Below are positions 1 to 6,998 of a DNA stretch of 7,134 nucleotides, in pieces. The DNA lies in contig JBJXFJ010000213.1 of NCBI GenBank assembly GCA_046154735.1, forward strand, positions 1 to 7,134. The letters are read 5' to 3'. Within the stretch, counting starts at the first letter, position 1; the number at the start of each line of letters is the position of its first letter. The position numbers and the translations under genes are program-made. This DNA comes from CAVXYC01 sp046154735. GTDB lineage: Bacteria > Chloroflexota > UBA6077 > JACCZL01. Below the pieces are notes generated by a model. The model was not told the DNA's origin. It did not search any database and worked only from the letters and a program-made list of their open reading frames with translations.

Positions 1-1
1 G

Positions 2-112
2 CGGCCCACCTCGCGCTCCGCCCTGGCCGCCGCTGGCCTGGCCGTCACGGTGCTGGGTCTCATCCCTGGCGTTGCCTGGGCACTGGCACTCCTGGCCGCA
101 TCGGGTCGCTAA
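2..112 (+). CDS. C-terminal end of a membrane protein, possibly NuoN-like (partial)
   Basis: An open frame enters from the left edge and ends at TAA (110-112), giving the last 36 residues of a protein. They begin with a short basic stretch (RPTSRSA). A hydrophobic helix follows, rich in Ala, Leu and Val with a GLIPG kink, and the end is ASGR. A basic loop, a final helix with a G-x-x-P kink and a short tail are typical of the last helix of NuoN/NuoM-type proton-pumping subunits of complex I. So few residues cannot establish the family, and any polytopic membrane protein could end this way. It is the only plus-strand gene in the window and converges on the protease gene, with 32 bases between the two stop codons. 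The identity is a guess, but the coding call is reasonable because the composition is clearly that of a membrane segment. Confidence 0.45.
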   Translation, partial: RPTSRSALAAAGLAVTVLGLIPGVAWALALLAASGR

Positions 113-129
113 ATGCGCATGCGGCACTC

Positions 130-149
130 CCTGAGCCGGTCGTCTCAGG
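130..149. terminator. Small hairpin between convergent genes, possible weak bidirectional terminator
   Basis: CCTGAG at 130-135 pairs perfectly with CTCAGG at 144-149 around an 8-base loop. An alternative 5-bp stem, AGCCG/CGGCT (134-138 with 151-155), overlaps it. The hairpin lies between the two convergent stop codons and covers the stop of the minus-strand gene. No T-run follows on either strand, so it does not meet the usual criteria for an intrinsic terminator. Position is the main support. Confidence 0.25.
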
Positions 150-1077
150 TCGGCTTTAGCGTTCTGAAGTCCTTCTGCTCAGTACCTTCGGCTGTCGAAC
201 GATTGCGGGAACGCCGGAAATAGATACCGAGCAGCGCGATCCCGACGATTTCTGCTGCAACTGAGATCAAGCCGGCTTCTGGTCCGAAGGCGCCGCCCGT
301 GATCAGCTCCGGACCGGTAACCCGATGAGTAACAAGCCCGCCGGCATCAAGTCCGGAGACCGGAAAGCCAAAGATGGGGCCCTCCCCGTAATTCCAGCCG
401 AGATGTAGACCGATTGGGAGCCAGAGGGAGCGCGTTACCAGATAAGCAGCGGCCAGGAGCAGTCCGGCGAATGCGACGCCCAGTGTGGCGATGATGCTGG
501 CATTTGCATTGAAAATATGCAACAGGCCGAAGAGGAGCGACGAGATGGTGACGGCGGCGATAGTGCCGAGTCCACTTTCCAGATTTTGGAGCAGATAGCC
601 GCGGGTCAGTAACTCCTCGTTCCAGGCCACGGCCGCAAATACCAGTGCAAACAGGAGCAGTCCAAAGGGAGCGCTGTTCGTTCCACGCCAGCCAACGTCC
701 TCGATGACGAGCCAGCCAGCCGCGAGCTCTGTAAGGAAAATGAACGCCTGGAGGCCAATTCCCAGCACCATGCCCCAGAGCAAATGCTGAAGCCAATGCG
801 ACCGAAGTTGGAGACCAAGGCTGGCGAACGACCTTCGGTCTAGCCATCGCCGAGCTATGAACACGGCCAGTGTCATGGCAATGATGCCCAGGCCCTGCGT
901 TACAACAAGCCCTGGGCTAGTGATGCCGAGACCCCCATCCTGGAGCAGTTGAGGTCCAAAGATGGCCACGGCAGGAAGCACCACGGCCGTCTGCAGCACA
1001 ATAACGAGAGCGCCAAACACCAACAGCCGCCATGTGATTCTTAGTCGTCCCTCATCGTCCGTTAGCCAGCGTCGCAT
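145..1077 (-). CDS. CPBP-family intramembrane metalloprotease (CAAX/Abi type)
   Basis: This 310-residue polytopic protein belongs to the CPBP (CAAX protease and bacteriocin-processing, Abi) family. These are membrane-embedded glutamate-dependent endopeptidases related to Rce1. All family motifs are visible in order: EELLTR with the glutamate pair at 154-155 and Arg159 (EExxxR), Phe183-x3-His187 (FGLLH), and His225-x3-Asn229 (HLGWN). They sit in predicted helices, so the active site looks intact. Helices precede the core at about 15-40 and 58-76, and one follows at about 268-287. The segment after HxxxN (GPIFGFPVSG, then GGAFGPEAG near 261-269) is kept in a subgroup of the family, as I recall. 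The frame stays open for another 104 codons upstream, but ATG at 1077 is preferred because it has a good ribosome binding site and starts just before the first helix. It lies 143 bases after the stop of the upstream glycosyltransferase gene, so it may be co-transcribed or have its own promoter. The substrate is unknown. Confidence 0.88.
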   Translation of the reverse strand: MRRWLTDDEGRLRITWRLLVFGALVIVLQTAVVLPAVAIFGPQLLQDGGLGITSPGLVVTQGLGIIAMTLAVFIARRWLDRRSFASLGLQLRSHWLQHLLWGMVLGIGLQAFIFLTELAAGWLVIEDVGWRGTNSAPFGLLLFALVFAAVAWNEELLTRGYLLQNLESGLGTIAAVTISSLLFGLLHIFNANASIIATLGVAFAGLLLAAAYLVTRSLWLPIGLHLGWNYGEGPIFGFPVSGLDAGGLVTHRVTGPELITGGAFGPEAGLISVAAEIVGIALLGIYFRRSRNRSTAEGTEQKDFRTLKPT

Positions 1078-1084
1078 CAGATCA

Positions 1085-1091
1085 TCCCCTT
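1085..1091 (-). promoter_or_regulatory. Ribosome binding site of the CPBP protease gene
   Basis: On the minus strand AAGGGGA lies 7 bases before the ATG at 1077. This purine-rich Shine-Dalgarno match fixes the protease start against the longer open frame. It is the only convincing Shine-Dalgarno sequence I found in the window. Confidence 0.7.
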
Positions 1092-1220
1092 CGCAAATGA
1101 AGCATTGAGAATGGAACAGCGCATCGCAGGAGCTGCCATGCGTGCTGACGATGCAGTGTAGCGTGGACCATTGGCGCCCCCATCGACCTGAAATGCTTGA
1201 AACGTGCCGGACCTCAGGAT

Positions 1221-3236
1221 CTAACGAGGATGACGGAATGCAAAAAGCATCAACCGTCCCTGGTAATCGACAACGGTATAGGACTCCTGGAGATAGGAGC
1301 GGCCGCGCAGCCACTGGTAGTCTTCCACAAATAGTGGCCCTTCGGCTGACTGCGGTTGGATCGCGTACTGATTGAAATCGATCACCCAATCATACGCACC
1401 GTTGCGCAGGAGGTCGTCCACAAGATACCGGCGGCGATTACTGGCAATCTCATCCCAGACACGTGAGATCTGGAAGGCGCTGAAACCGCTGCCACTGTGC
1501 CAGGCAACCTGGTAAGGCTTGGACGTGATGATCACGTCCGTGGGCTTCACATTCTGACGGAGCCAAGGCTCGGCCTCACGCAGCGTGGCCACGCGCGCGG
1601 CGCCCGCGGCGCCACGCACCGACGGGTCGTCCGGATAGCCCTTAAAGTCTCGCGCCCGAGCGATGGTTGTGAGCGTAGGAGTCGTTGCAACAGTAAGTAG
1701 GATCAGCGCGGTCATCGGCATGAGACCAGGTAGGATATCGATGTCCCGTAGTTGCTTGGCGCGCACGGCTGCTGCCGCGAGAGCTGAGAGAAGCAGAATG
1801 CCTCCTTTCCGAAGCGGGCCGCCTGGGACGATAATGGCCACGAGAGAGCCGGCTATGAGCACGGCGAGCCACGTGGGCAATCCTCGAACCACCGGGGTGC
1901 TCACAACGATCGCCTCCCGTAGGCCGAGCGCCATGAAGAGGCCGAACACTGGAAACGCCGGCAGAACGTAACGCGTCTCGAGATGGAGGATCTCGTGTGG
2001 GAGCATGAAGAAACCAATGGTTCCCGCGACGTACCAGCACAAGCCACTCATGAGCCAGCGCGCGAGCGCGTGAGACGACGCGGTGGTAGCGCCCAGTATG
2101 CCAAGTGTAGTGGCTGCCCCCATCCAGATGGCGTTCAACGGAAACGCATCAGTGGAGAGTTGCCAGATGAAAACGAGACCAAGGCACAGAGCCCCTAGCA
2201 GAGCGAATGTCCGGGCAGCCTGGTCAATCGCTGAGGCGCGAGTGCGGGGACGCCCAGTTTGAACGCTCTCTATAATGAGCCGTGTCATCTGCCCAATCAC
2301 GCCAGCAAGGCCAAGGGCAGCCATTCCAGGGCCCCAGACGCGAAGCCCTAGGCCCGTTGCAATTCGCTCAAGTTGAAGCTGCCCCGTGAGTGCGCCGATC
2401 AACGCCGCGGCGACCCAGGACTGCGCGCCAACCTCCTCACCGGCCTGCGCGAAAATCGGCAAGCCGTCTTGCTGAAGCGGTGTTGCCGGCCGCCCGATAA
2501 GGAGCCAGACAACGGCAGCGCGAGGGAGAAATGGCGCGTACACGGAGGCTGCCAGCGCAAACACCACGCTCAGCGCCAGTGCGGACATTGCGATAGCCGC
2601 GTGTCTTGGATGAAGGATCTGCTCCTGGACCGCATGCAGGAGGGTAATTGCGGCCGCGGGCAGGATCAGGAGAAATACATGCTCCTTGGTCAAAATGCCC
2701 GCGGCAAGGGACACAAGGGTGATCAACCAGCCGGTTCGATGCCCATGAATGGCGGCCACGAGTCCAATGAGTGTGAGAGTGCTCAATGCCGCGAGCTGGC
2801 TGTCTGGCCAGAACGCGGTGGACATCTCCCACACCCCGGGCATGATGCTCAGCAGCGCGCCGCTGATGAATGCGTACAGCCAGGACAACCCGGCCCACCG
2901 GGCCAGCCCGAACGCTAACGGCGCCAGTGCGGCGTTAAAGAGAAGTTGAAGTCCACGACCGATCGAGAGCTGATCCCAGGGAGCTGCAAGGCTCACTACC
3001 CCGGCGAGCCAGGGAACCAGGGGGTGATAAATGATCAAGTCATCCCAGTGGAGCGCGGACAGACCGTGAACCAGTCGCGACCACTCCTGAGCAATCAGGG
3101 CGTATCGATACTCATCGGTACTGATTGATGCGCCGTACCAGGTTGACGTGATCACTCGAAGTGCGAGCGCAGTTCCAAAGAGGCCAAACACGCCCAGCAA
3201 GTCAACCACACGCGTGAGTCCACGAGTGTGACTCAT
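1221..3236 (-). CDS. Membrane glycosyltransferase, GT39/GT-C (PMT-like) type
   Basis: This 671-residue polytopic protein has the plan of GT-C transferases (GT39, PMT and ArnT-like), which move a sugar from a polyprenyl-phosphate donor to an acceptor outside the cytoplasmic membrane. The first helix (about 10-30) leads into an external loop carrying STDE, with the expected catalytic-type acidic pair at Asp41-Glu42. About ten more helices follow. Family-like signs are LTKEH near 182-186 and ETRYVLPAFP near 420-429, which resembles the RYxLPxxP segment of GT39 proteins. Residues from about 530 to the end form a soluble domain, probably external, with EPWLRQNV, DVIITS and YDWVIDF. The start is uncertain. 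ATG at 3236 was chosen because it leaves a 9-residue tail before helix 1. ATG at 3302 and GTG at 3353 are in frame upstream (693 and 710 residues), and none of the three has a clear ribosome binding site. Acceptor and sugar are unknown. The GT-C class is likely; the exact family is less sure. Confidence 0.82.
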   Translation of the reverse strand: MSHTRGLTRVVDLLGVFGLFGTALALRVITSTWYGASISTDEYRYALIAQEWSRLVHGLSALHWDDLIIYHPLVPWLAGVVSLAAPWDQLSIGRGLQLLFNAALAPLAFGLARWAGLSWLYAFISGALLSIMPGVWEMSTAFWPDSQLAALSTLTLIGLVAAIHGHRTGWLITLVSLAAGILTKEHVFLLILPAAAITLLHAVQEQILHPRHAAIAMSALALSVVFALAASVYAPFLPRAAVVWLLIGRPATPLQQDGLPIFAQAGEEVGAQSWVAAALIGALTGQLQLERIATGLGLRVWGPGMAALGLAGVIGQMTRLIIESVQTGRPRTRASAIDQAARTFALLGALCLGLVFIWQLSTDAFPLNAIWMGAATTLGILGATTASSHALARWLMSGLCWYVAGTIGFFMLPHEILHLETRYVLPAFPVFGLFMALGLREAIVVSTPVVRGLPTWLAVLIAGSLVAIIVPGGPLRKGGILLLSALAAAAVRAKQLRDIDILPGLMPMTALILLTVATTPTLTTIARARDFKGYPDDPSVRGAAGAARVATLREAEPWLRQNVKPTDVIITSKPYQVAWHSGSGFSAFQISRVWDEIASNRRRYLVDDLLRNGAYDWVIDFNQYAIQPQSAEGPLFVEDYQWLRGRSYLQESYTVVDYQGRLMLFAFRHPR

Positions 3237-3601
3237 TGTGGCTGGGAGCTGAGCTTCCGGTTGGATCAGCGAAGTTCGGTGCAAATTCGTGAGATTCAGC
3301 ATGCCTGGATGGATGAATGTGGCGACCGAAGACGAGCCAACAATGCCGATCACTGTACGGGCTGAACGATCGAGGAACCAGGCCAGGCTCCTAGTCTACC
3401 CATTGACCGAACCTGAAGCCAGAGGAAACGAGAGCGCGTCAGTGTTTAGATTCCACTGGACGGACGTTCACCGCAGAGCCTCAGAAGCGCAGAGAGAACC
3501 AAGAAGTATCTCTGCGTCTCCGCGGTGAACATCCCTCGAGACGTGAACAGCGACGAAAGCACGGGAGCGCGTCATCAACCCATCTCCAGGATGTCGTGCG
3601 C
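3237..3601. other. Non-coding spacer between two glycosyltransferase genes
   Basis: This 365-base spacer separates the stop of the large glycosyltransferase-propeller gene from the chosen start of the next minus-strand gene. It shrinks to about 250 bases if the earliest in-frame start (3353) is used. It holds the imperfect palindrome at 3462-3534 and a 10-base direct repeat (GAGCGCGTCA) at 3432-3441 and 3565-3574. A TAGACT hexamer on the minus strand (3393-3398) could be a -10 box, but I see no matching -35. Short open frames across the spacer show no recognisable protein and are probably chance. Confidence 0.6.
3462..3534. repeat. Imperfect palindrome of the CCGCAGAG...CTCYGCGG interspersed-repeat type
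   Basis: The arms GTTCACCGC (3466-3474) and GCGGTGAAC (3522-3530) are perfect inverted copies. Beyond one mismatch the outer stem gains three more pairs (GGA 3462-3464 with TCC 3532-3534). Inward, past another mismatch, GAG (3476-3478) pairs with CTC (3518-3520). After a 9-base bulge on the left arm, CGCAGAGA (3488-3495) pairs with TCTCTGCG (3509-3516) around a 13-base loop. The left arm contains a tandem degenerate unit (CAGAGCCTCAGAAGCGCAGAG), and the right arm has one unit fewer. From memory, palindromes of the form TTCACCGCAGAGACGCAGAG are scattered in many copies through genomes of several unrelated environmental bacteria. There is no T-run next to the stem, so it is not a standard terminator, although it could stabilise the 3' end of the upstream message. 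Confidence 0.75.
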
Positions 3602-6600
3602 TCAGCGCCAACCCGCCCAGAGGATTGCGCGGTCGTCCAGGACGTGCCAGGGTGATGTCGTATCGCTTTGAAATCGCCCATCCGTGGAAAGCGATTGGCG
3701 CTGCACAAACCGGTTGGTGGCCTCGTCCCGACCCAGAACCAGGAGCGTGGCACTCCGCGTGGATCCCTCGGCAAGTGACGCGAGCGAGGTAAGCCGCGTA
3801 TCAACGGCTGTGGCCGCGGCAATGGGCGTGAGTTGCCCAGAACCAGAATTCATCTCAAATGGTTGCAGCGAACGCTGGCCTCCGGTCTGGATGAGCAATG
3901 CCAGCGCGTCACGTGCAGCACCGGGCGCTCGAATTCCAGCCATGGCAATCACCTGGCCGACATCAGTGCCGGGCACAGAGACCACAGCGAGTTGGTCCAT
4001 CGAATTGCTCCGATCCGGCTTGAGCCGATACATGCGCAGCTCCTGAATTGTGCCCCGCTGATACGCGATACCGAGCTCATCCTGGCCGTCCCCGTCCAGA
4101 TCCATCGCTACCAGACCTTCATCCAGAGCCCGATCCGTCCGCTCGGCCCGCCAGCGATCAAGAGTTACCCGAGGACCAGAGATGTGACCTGCATCATCCA
4201 CCGGCCAGGCATCCAGGAATTGCTGCCGGCCCTCTTGCCGGAGCAGCAGCGCCAAACGACCGCCGGTGCTCGGCCAGAATCGTCCCAGAGTCAGCGCTTG
4301 CACCTCATTGCGCGGCGGGACTTCCACGGCTTGAGCCTGCACTAGGCTCTGTGTGTCCCGCGCATCATGAAATGTGAGGAGTGGGCGGTTCGCCAGTGAC
4401 TGAAAGGCCACAATGCTGGGCGTAAAGGCCGGAGTTGCCCAGCTTGCGGCGGAGGTGGTCGTGATCAGCTCCGTGCCTGCCATGAGTGGGCGACGTGACC
4501 AGAGCGAGAGACGGGCTGGATCGCGCGGCCTTCCGCCGCCAATTTTAAAGATATCGATCGCGCCGCCAATAGAATCGAACAGTGCAAGCTCGTTGCGTCC
4601 ATCGCCATCCACATCGGTGAGCGCGAGACTTGGGCGAATCTGAGCGACTGCACGCGGATGATTCACATAGGGCACGGTGCCACCTCGGAGGGCGAACGTC
4701 TGGCGCGCCGCTATCCATTCCAGAACGCGGAGCCGCAGGTGCGTGTCCGACGGGCCGATCACTGCGATGGATCCAGGAGCCGTGTCTCGATCCGGTGCCA
4801 GTCCGGCAATGCCATCAACCCCGTCGGGCACGATCATATCGAGGTCAATGCGTTCCAGGAGCACGAGCCGAGTCTGATCTACACGATAGACCTCAATATG
4901 CTCATGCTGGTCCTGGCGTACCAGCACGCCAAGCTCATCTACGCCATCACCATCGAGATCCACTGGGGCAATGAGATTAGCGCGCGCCCGACCTCGGAGT
5001 ACCTCCCGATCAACGATGAGTGACTGAGGCGGTAATCCGTCTGCCAATTGGAGGATCCGGAGTGTGGCCACAGCTCGCTCATCCCTGCGCAGGGATTCGT
5101 TTGACACAGTGACAAGTTGTCGTCCGGGATCATTGGCACGGAATCGTCCCGTGGCTACGGCCTGGGGAGAGGTCCCGAGTGACGCTGATGATGTGAGCGC
5201 GACAGTGCTCTGGGTATGGAAGCGTGCGTCCAGCAGCCGTGTGATGGTGCCGCTGTTTCGGATGGATGCGACAGCCAGAAGCTCATTTGCTTCATGCAGG
5301 GGCGGTCGCTCAGCACACGGCGGCGCCACCTGGAGAATTTCCACTGGAGGCCCTGGACGATCTACCTGAAAGAGATTCCAAAACGGGCTGTGCCCATCAT
5401 CAGAGGTGAACGGCCGTGAATCCGATCTCGGGTCCGGAGAGATGGACATAAGGGAGGCACCGAGCTGAGCAAGCATCTGCCGACTGGATTCCACCACCGG
5501 CCGCTCCACGCGGCGGTAACTGGAGAGGGTCGGAGATTCCAGAGCTATCACCTCACCGCAGCCCTGTCCCGTAATCTCATGCGGCACATCGTCAAGGAGA
5601 ATGGATGAGATTGACACCCGTTCTCCAGTCACATATGCGGTGCTTGCGCTGGGCAAGCCAAAGTGAGTTGTGCGCACCGACGATGTGGTTGGCAGCGAGC
5701 CTTCAAGCCATTGCCTCGCCTGGACACGTGTATCCGGTTGTGCTTGAATCCAGCCAGATCTGAGGACGTTCGCAGTGGGATAGGCGAGCGCCACCAGCGT
5801 GAGTGTCATGGGCAACGCCCGCCAGCGTGTTGCCCAGACCGATTGGCCAATCCAGACGATGGCGTATCCAGCGAACGCGGCAACCGGGAGCTCCATGGGC
5901 AGTCCGAGGTTGATGCGATGGCGATTCTGGAGCGCGGGCATCACGGCGGCTACAAACAAGACAACTCCGAGGAGAAGCGTCCCGGGGAGGTTTCGCCGCG
6001 CCATGAAGATGGCGCCGGCCGCGGCCAACGGCACGGTTACGGGACCAAGACTCTGGGCGAGGCTGCCCAGATAGAGCACGGCAACCGGCAAATCCGAGAC
6101 GGTGGCCACAACTGCTCCAAACGCCTGGTTCGGCTCCACGGTGAGATTCTGAAAGTTCCGGGTGCCGGCTATAGCGTAGAGCTGGTGGACCCAGGTTGCC
6201 GAGGCGAGAAGTACACCCCCGAGCGCGAGCGACTGTCGATCCGGTCGAGATGAGTCCGAGGCGGGGAACAATGCCAGTCGCAAGACGAGAGCACTCAGTG
6301 GTGCGCACCACGCAATCACCAGAATATCTCGGAACATCATAGCCAGAGCGGCCGCGAGCGAGGCGCCGGCAAACCAGCCAACGCCACCCTGGGACAGGTA
6401 TCGAGATGCCATCCAGAGCGATCCAGCCGCAAAGAACAGGCCCGGGACCATGGGCGTAGCGAATCGTGATTCGCGCACGTGGGCAAAGCTCAGCGACAGA
6501 ATGATCCCCGCGATGACGGCCGGGCCTAATCCCACGAGCTCCCGGGTAGCCAGCATAAGTAGGAGTACCGTGAGCGCGCCAAACACTGCAACGGTGCCCC

Positions 6601-6961
6601 GACTGAGAAGATAGGCAGCCGGGCTGGCCGCGGCCAGGTATGCACCGCTCGCCGCTGCCAGCCCGGCCGAAGATGACTCCATCGTCATGGGGATGAGCGG
6701 GTGAAGAAGCGCGAGCTCCCCAACAATGAGCGCCTCAAACGGCCGGATTGGTGATAGCACGGCGCCCAGGTTTCCACGGATCACGGCGTGCGCTGCTCCG
6801 TCCACAACATTAGACTCATCAGGATGGAAGTGCCAGGGGAGCTGCCAGGGAATACCGGCCACCCGCAATCCTAGTGCGGCGACAACAATAGCCAGCATCA
6901 ACGTCCGCACCATTGTGCCCGGGTTCTTCTCGTACCGATCGCGGATCAATGGAACGTCCAT
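3602..6961 (-). CDS. GT39-type membrane glycosyltransferase fused to an FG-GAP beta-propeller
   Basis: This 1119-residue protein has two clear parts. Residues 1 to about 400 are a polytopic membrane domain of about ten helices. The first external loop reads WHFHPDES, giving the acidic pair Asp48-Glu49 expected of GT39/GT-C transferases. AHVRESRFAT (about 160-169) and NRHRINLGLPMELP (about 346-359) resemble the later conserved loops of that family. A soluble stretch follows (DTRVQARQWLEGSLP near 410-424) and ends in RPGPPVEI (535-542), which resembles the C-terminal end of many GT39 proteins. After it come FG-GAP/VCBS-like blades to the C-terminus. Canonical calcium loops DxDGDGxxE lie at 668-676, 783-791 and 954-962, with degenerate blades between them. 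The propeller is probably extracytoplasmic. ATG at 6961 was chosen because it lies 37 bases after the upstream stop. TTG at 7015 would overlap that gene, and ATG at 6913 lies right at helix 1. None has a strong ribosome binding site. Substrate and ligand are unknown. Confidence 0.85.
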   Translation of the reverse strand: MDVPLIRDRYEKNPGTMVRTLMLAIVVAALGLRVAGIPWQLPWHFHPDESNVVDGAAHAVIRGNLGAVLSPIRPFEALIVGELALLHPLIPMTMESSSAGLAAASGAYLAAASPAAYLLSRGTVAVFGALTVLLLMLATRELVGLGPAVIAGIILSLSFAHVRESRFATPMVPGLFFAAGSLWMASRYLSQGGVGWFAGASLAAALAMMFRDILVIAWCAPLSALVLRLALFPASDSSRPDRQSLALGGVLLASATWVHQLYAIAGTRNFQNLTVEPNQAFGAVVATVSDLPVAVLYLGSLAQSLGPVTVPLAAAGAIFMARRNLPGTLLLGVVLFVAAVMPALQNRHRINLGLPMELPVAAFAGYAIVWIGQSVWATRWRALPMTLTLVALAYPTANVLRSGWIQAQPDTRVQARQWLEGSLPTTSSVRTTHFGLPSASTAYVTGERVSISSILLDDVPHEITGQGCGEVIALESPTLSSYRRVERPVVESSRQMLAQLGASLMSISPDPRSDSRPFTSDDGHSPFWNLFQVDRPGPPVEILQVAPPCAERPPLHEANELLAVASIRNSGTITRLLDARFHTQSTVALTSSASLGTSPQAVATGRFRANDPGRQLVTVSNESLRRDERAVATLRILQLADGLPPQSLIVDREVLRGRARANLIAPVDLDGDGVDELGVLVRQDQHEHIEVYRVDQTRLVLLERIDLDMIVPDGVDGIAGLAPDRDTAPGSIAVIGPSDTHLRLRVLEWIAARQTFALRGGTVPYVNHPRAVAQIRPSLALTDVDGDGRNELALFDSIGGAIDIFKIGGGRPRDPARLSLWSRRPLMAGTELITTTSAASWATPAFTPSIVAFQSLANRPLLTFHDARDTQSLVQAQAVEVPPRNEVQALTLGRFWPSTGGRLALLLRQEGRQQFLDAWPVDDAGHISGPRVTLDRWRAERTDRALDEGLVAMDLDGDGQDELGIAYQRGTIQELRMYRLKPDRSNSMDQLAVVSVPGTDVGQVIAMAGIRAPGAARDALALLIQTGGQRSLQPFEMNSGSGQLTPIAAATAVDTRLTSLASLAEGSTRSATLLVLGRDEATNRFVQRQSLSTDGRFQSDTTSPWHVLDDRAILWAGWR
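3704..5173 (-). other. FG-GAP/VCBS-like beta-propeller repeat region (about nine blades)
   Basis: This is the protein repeat region within the fusion gene. Calcium-loop positions are at residues 668, 783 and 954 (codons at 4934-4960, 4589-4615 and 4076-4102). They are 115 and 171 residues apart, about two and three times 57. At the intermediate and flanking positions expected for a 57-residue unit (near 611, 725, 840, 897, 1011 and 1068) the same blade pattern recurs. Each shows a hydrophobic strand, a short G/D/P-rich turn and an Ala/Leu/Val strand such as RLALLL or DALALLI, but the acidic loop is lost. FG-GAP blades of this length form integrin-alpha-like propellers that commonly bind calcium and act in adhesion or ligand binding. 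Nine units exceed the usual seven, so some may belong to a second or incomplete propeller, or the count may be off. Confidence 0.72.
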
Positions 6962-6998
6962 AGTCGAGTACTGGCTGGAAAGCACGCCCGTTGAGAGA

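Noticed and set aside
1155..1160. TACACT on the minus strand as a -10 box for the protease gene
   Set aside because: No credible -35 element lies 16-18 bases upstream, so this is not better than chance.
1078..1389. N-terminal extension of the protease open frame by 104 codons
   Set aside because: It overlaps the end of the upstream glycosyltransferase gene, shows no membrane-protein or family character, and the ATG at 1077 has a good ribosome binding site.
3462..3534. Palindrome as an intrinsic terminator or a CRISPR repeat
   Set aside because: No T-run follows the stem on either strand, and there is only one copy in the window with no regular spacers.
3481..3822. 113-codon minus-strand open frame across the palindrome and the end of the fusion gene
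   Set aside because: It overlaps the fusion gene in another frame and runs into the repeat. Arg/Pro-rich translation suggests no real protein.
5663..6253. 196-codon open frame on the plus strand inside the fusion gene
   Set aside because: It is antisense to a well-supported membrane domain, its composition is Arg/Gly/His-rich without motifs, and it has no independent support.
5703..6311. 202-codon minus-strand open frame in another register
   Set aside because: It lies wholly within the glycosyltransferase membrane domain in a different frame and has the Arg/Pro/Ser-rich look of a shadow frame.
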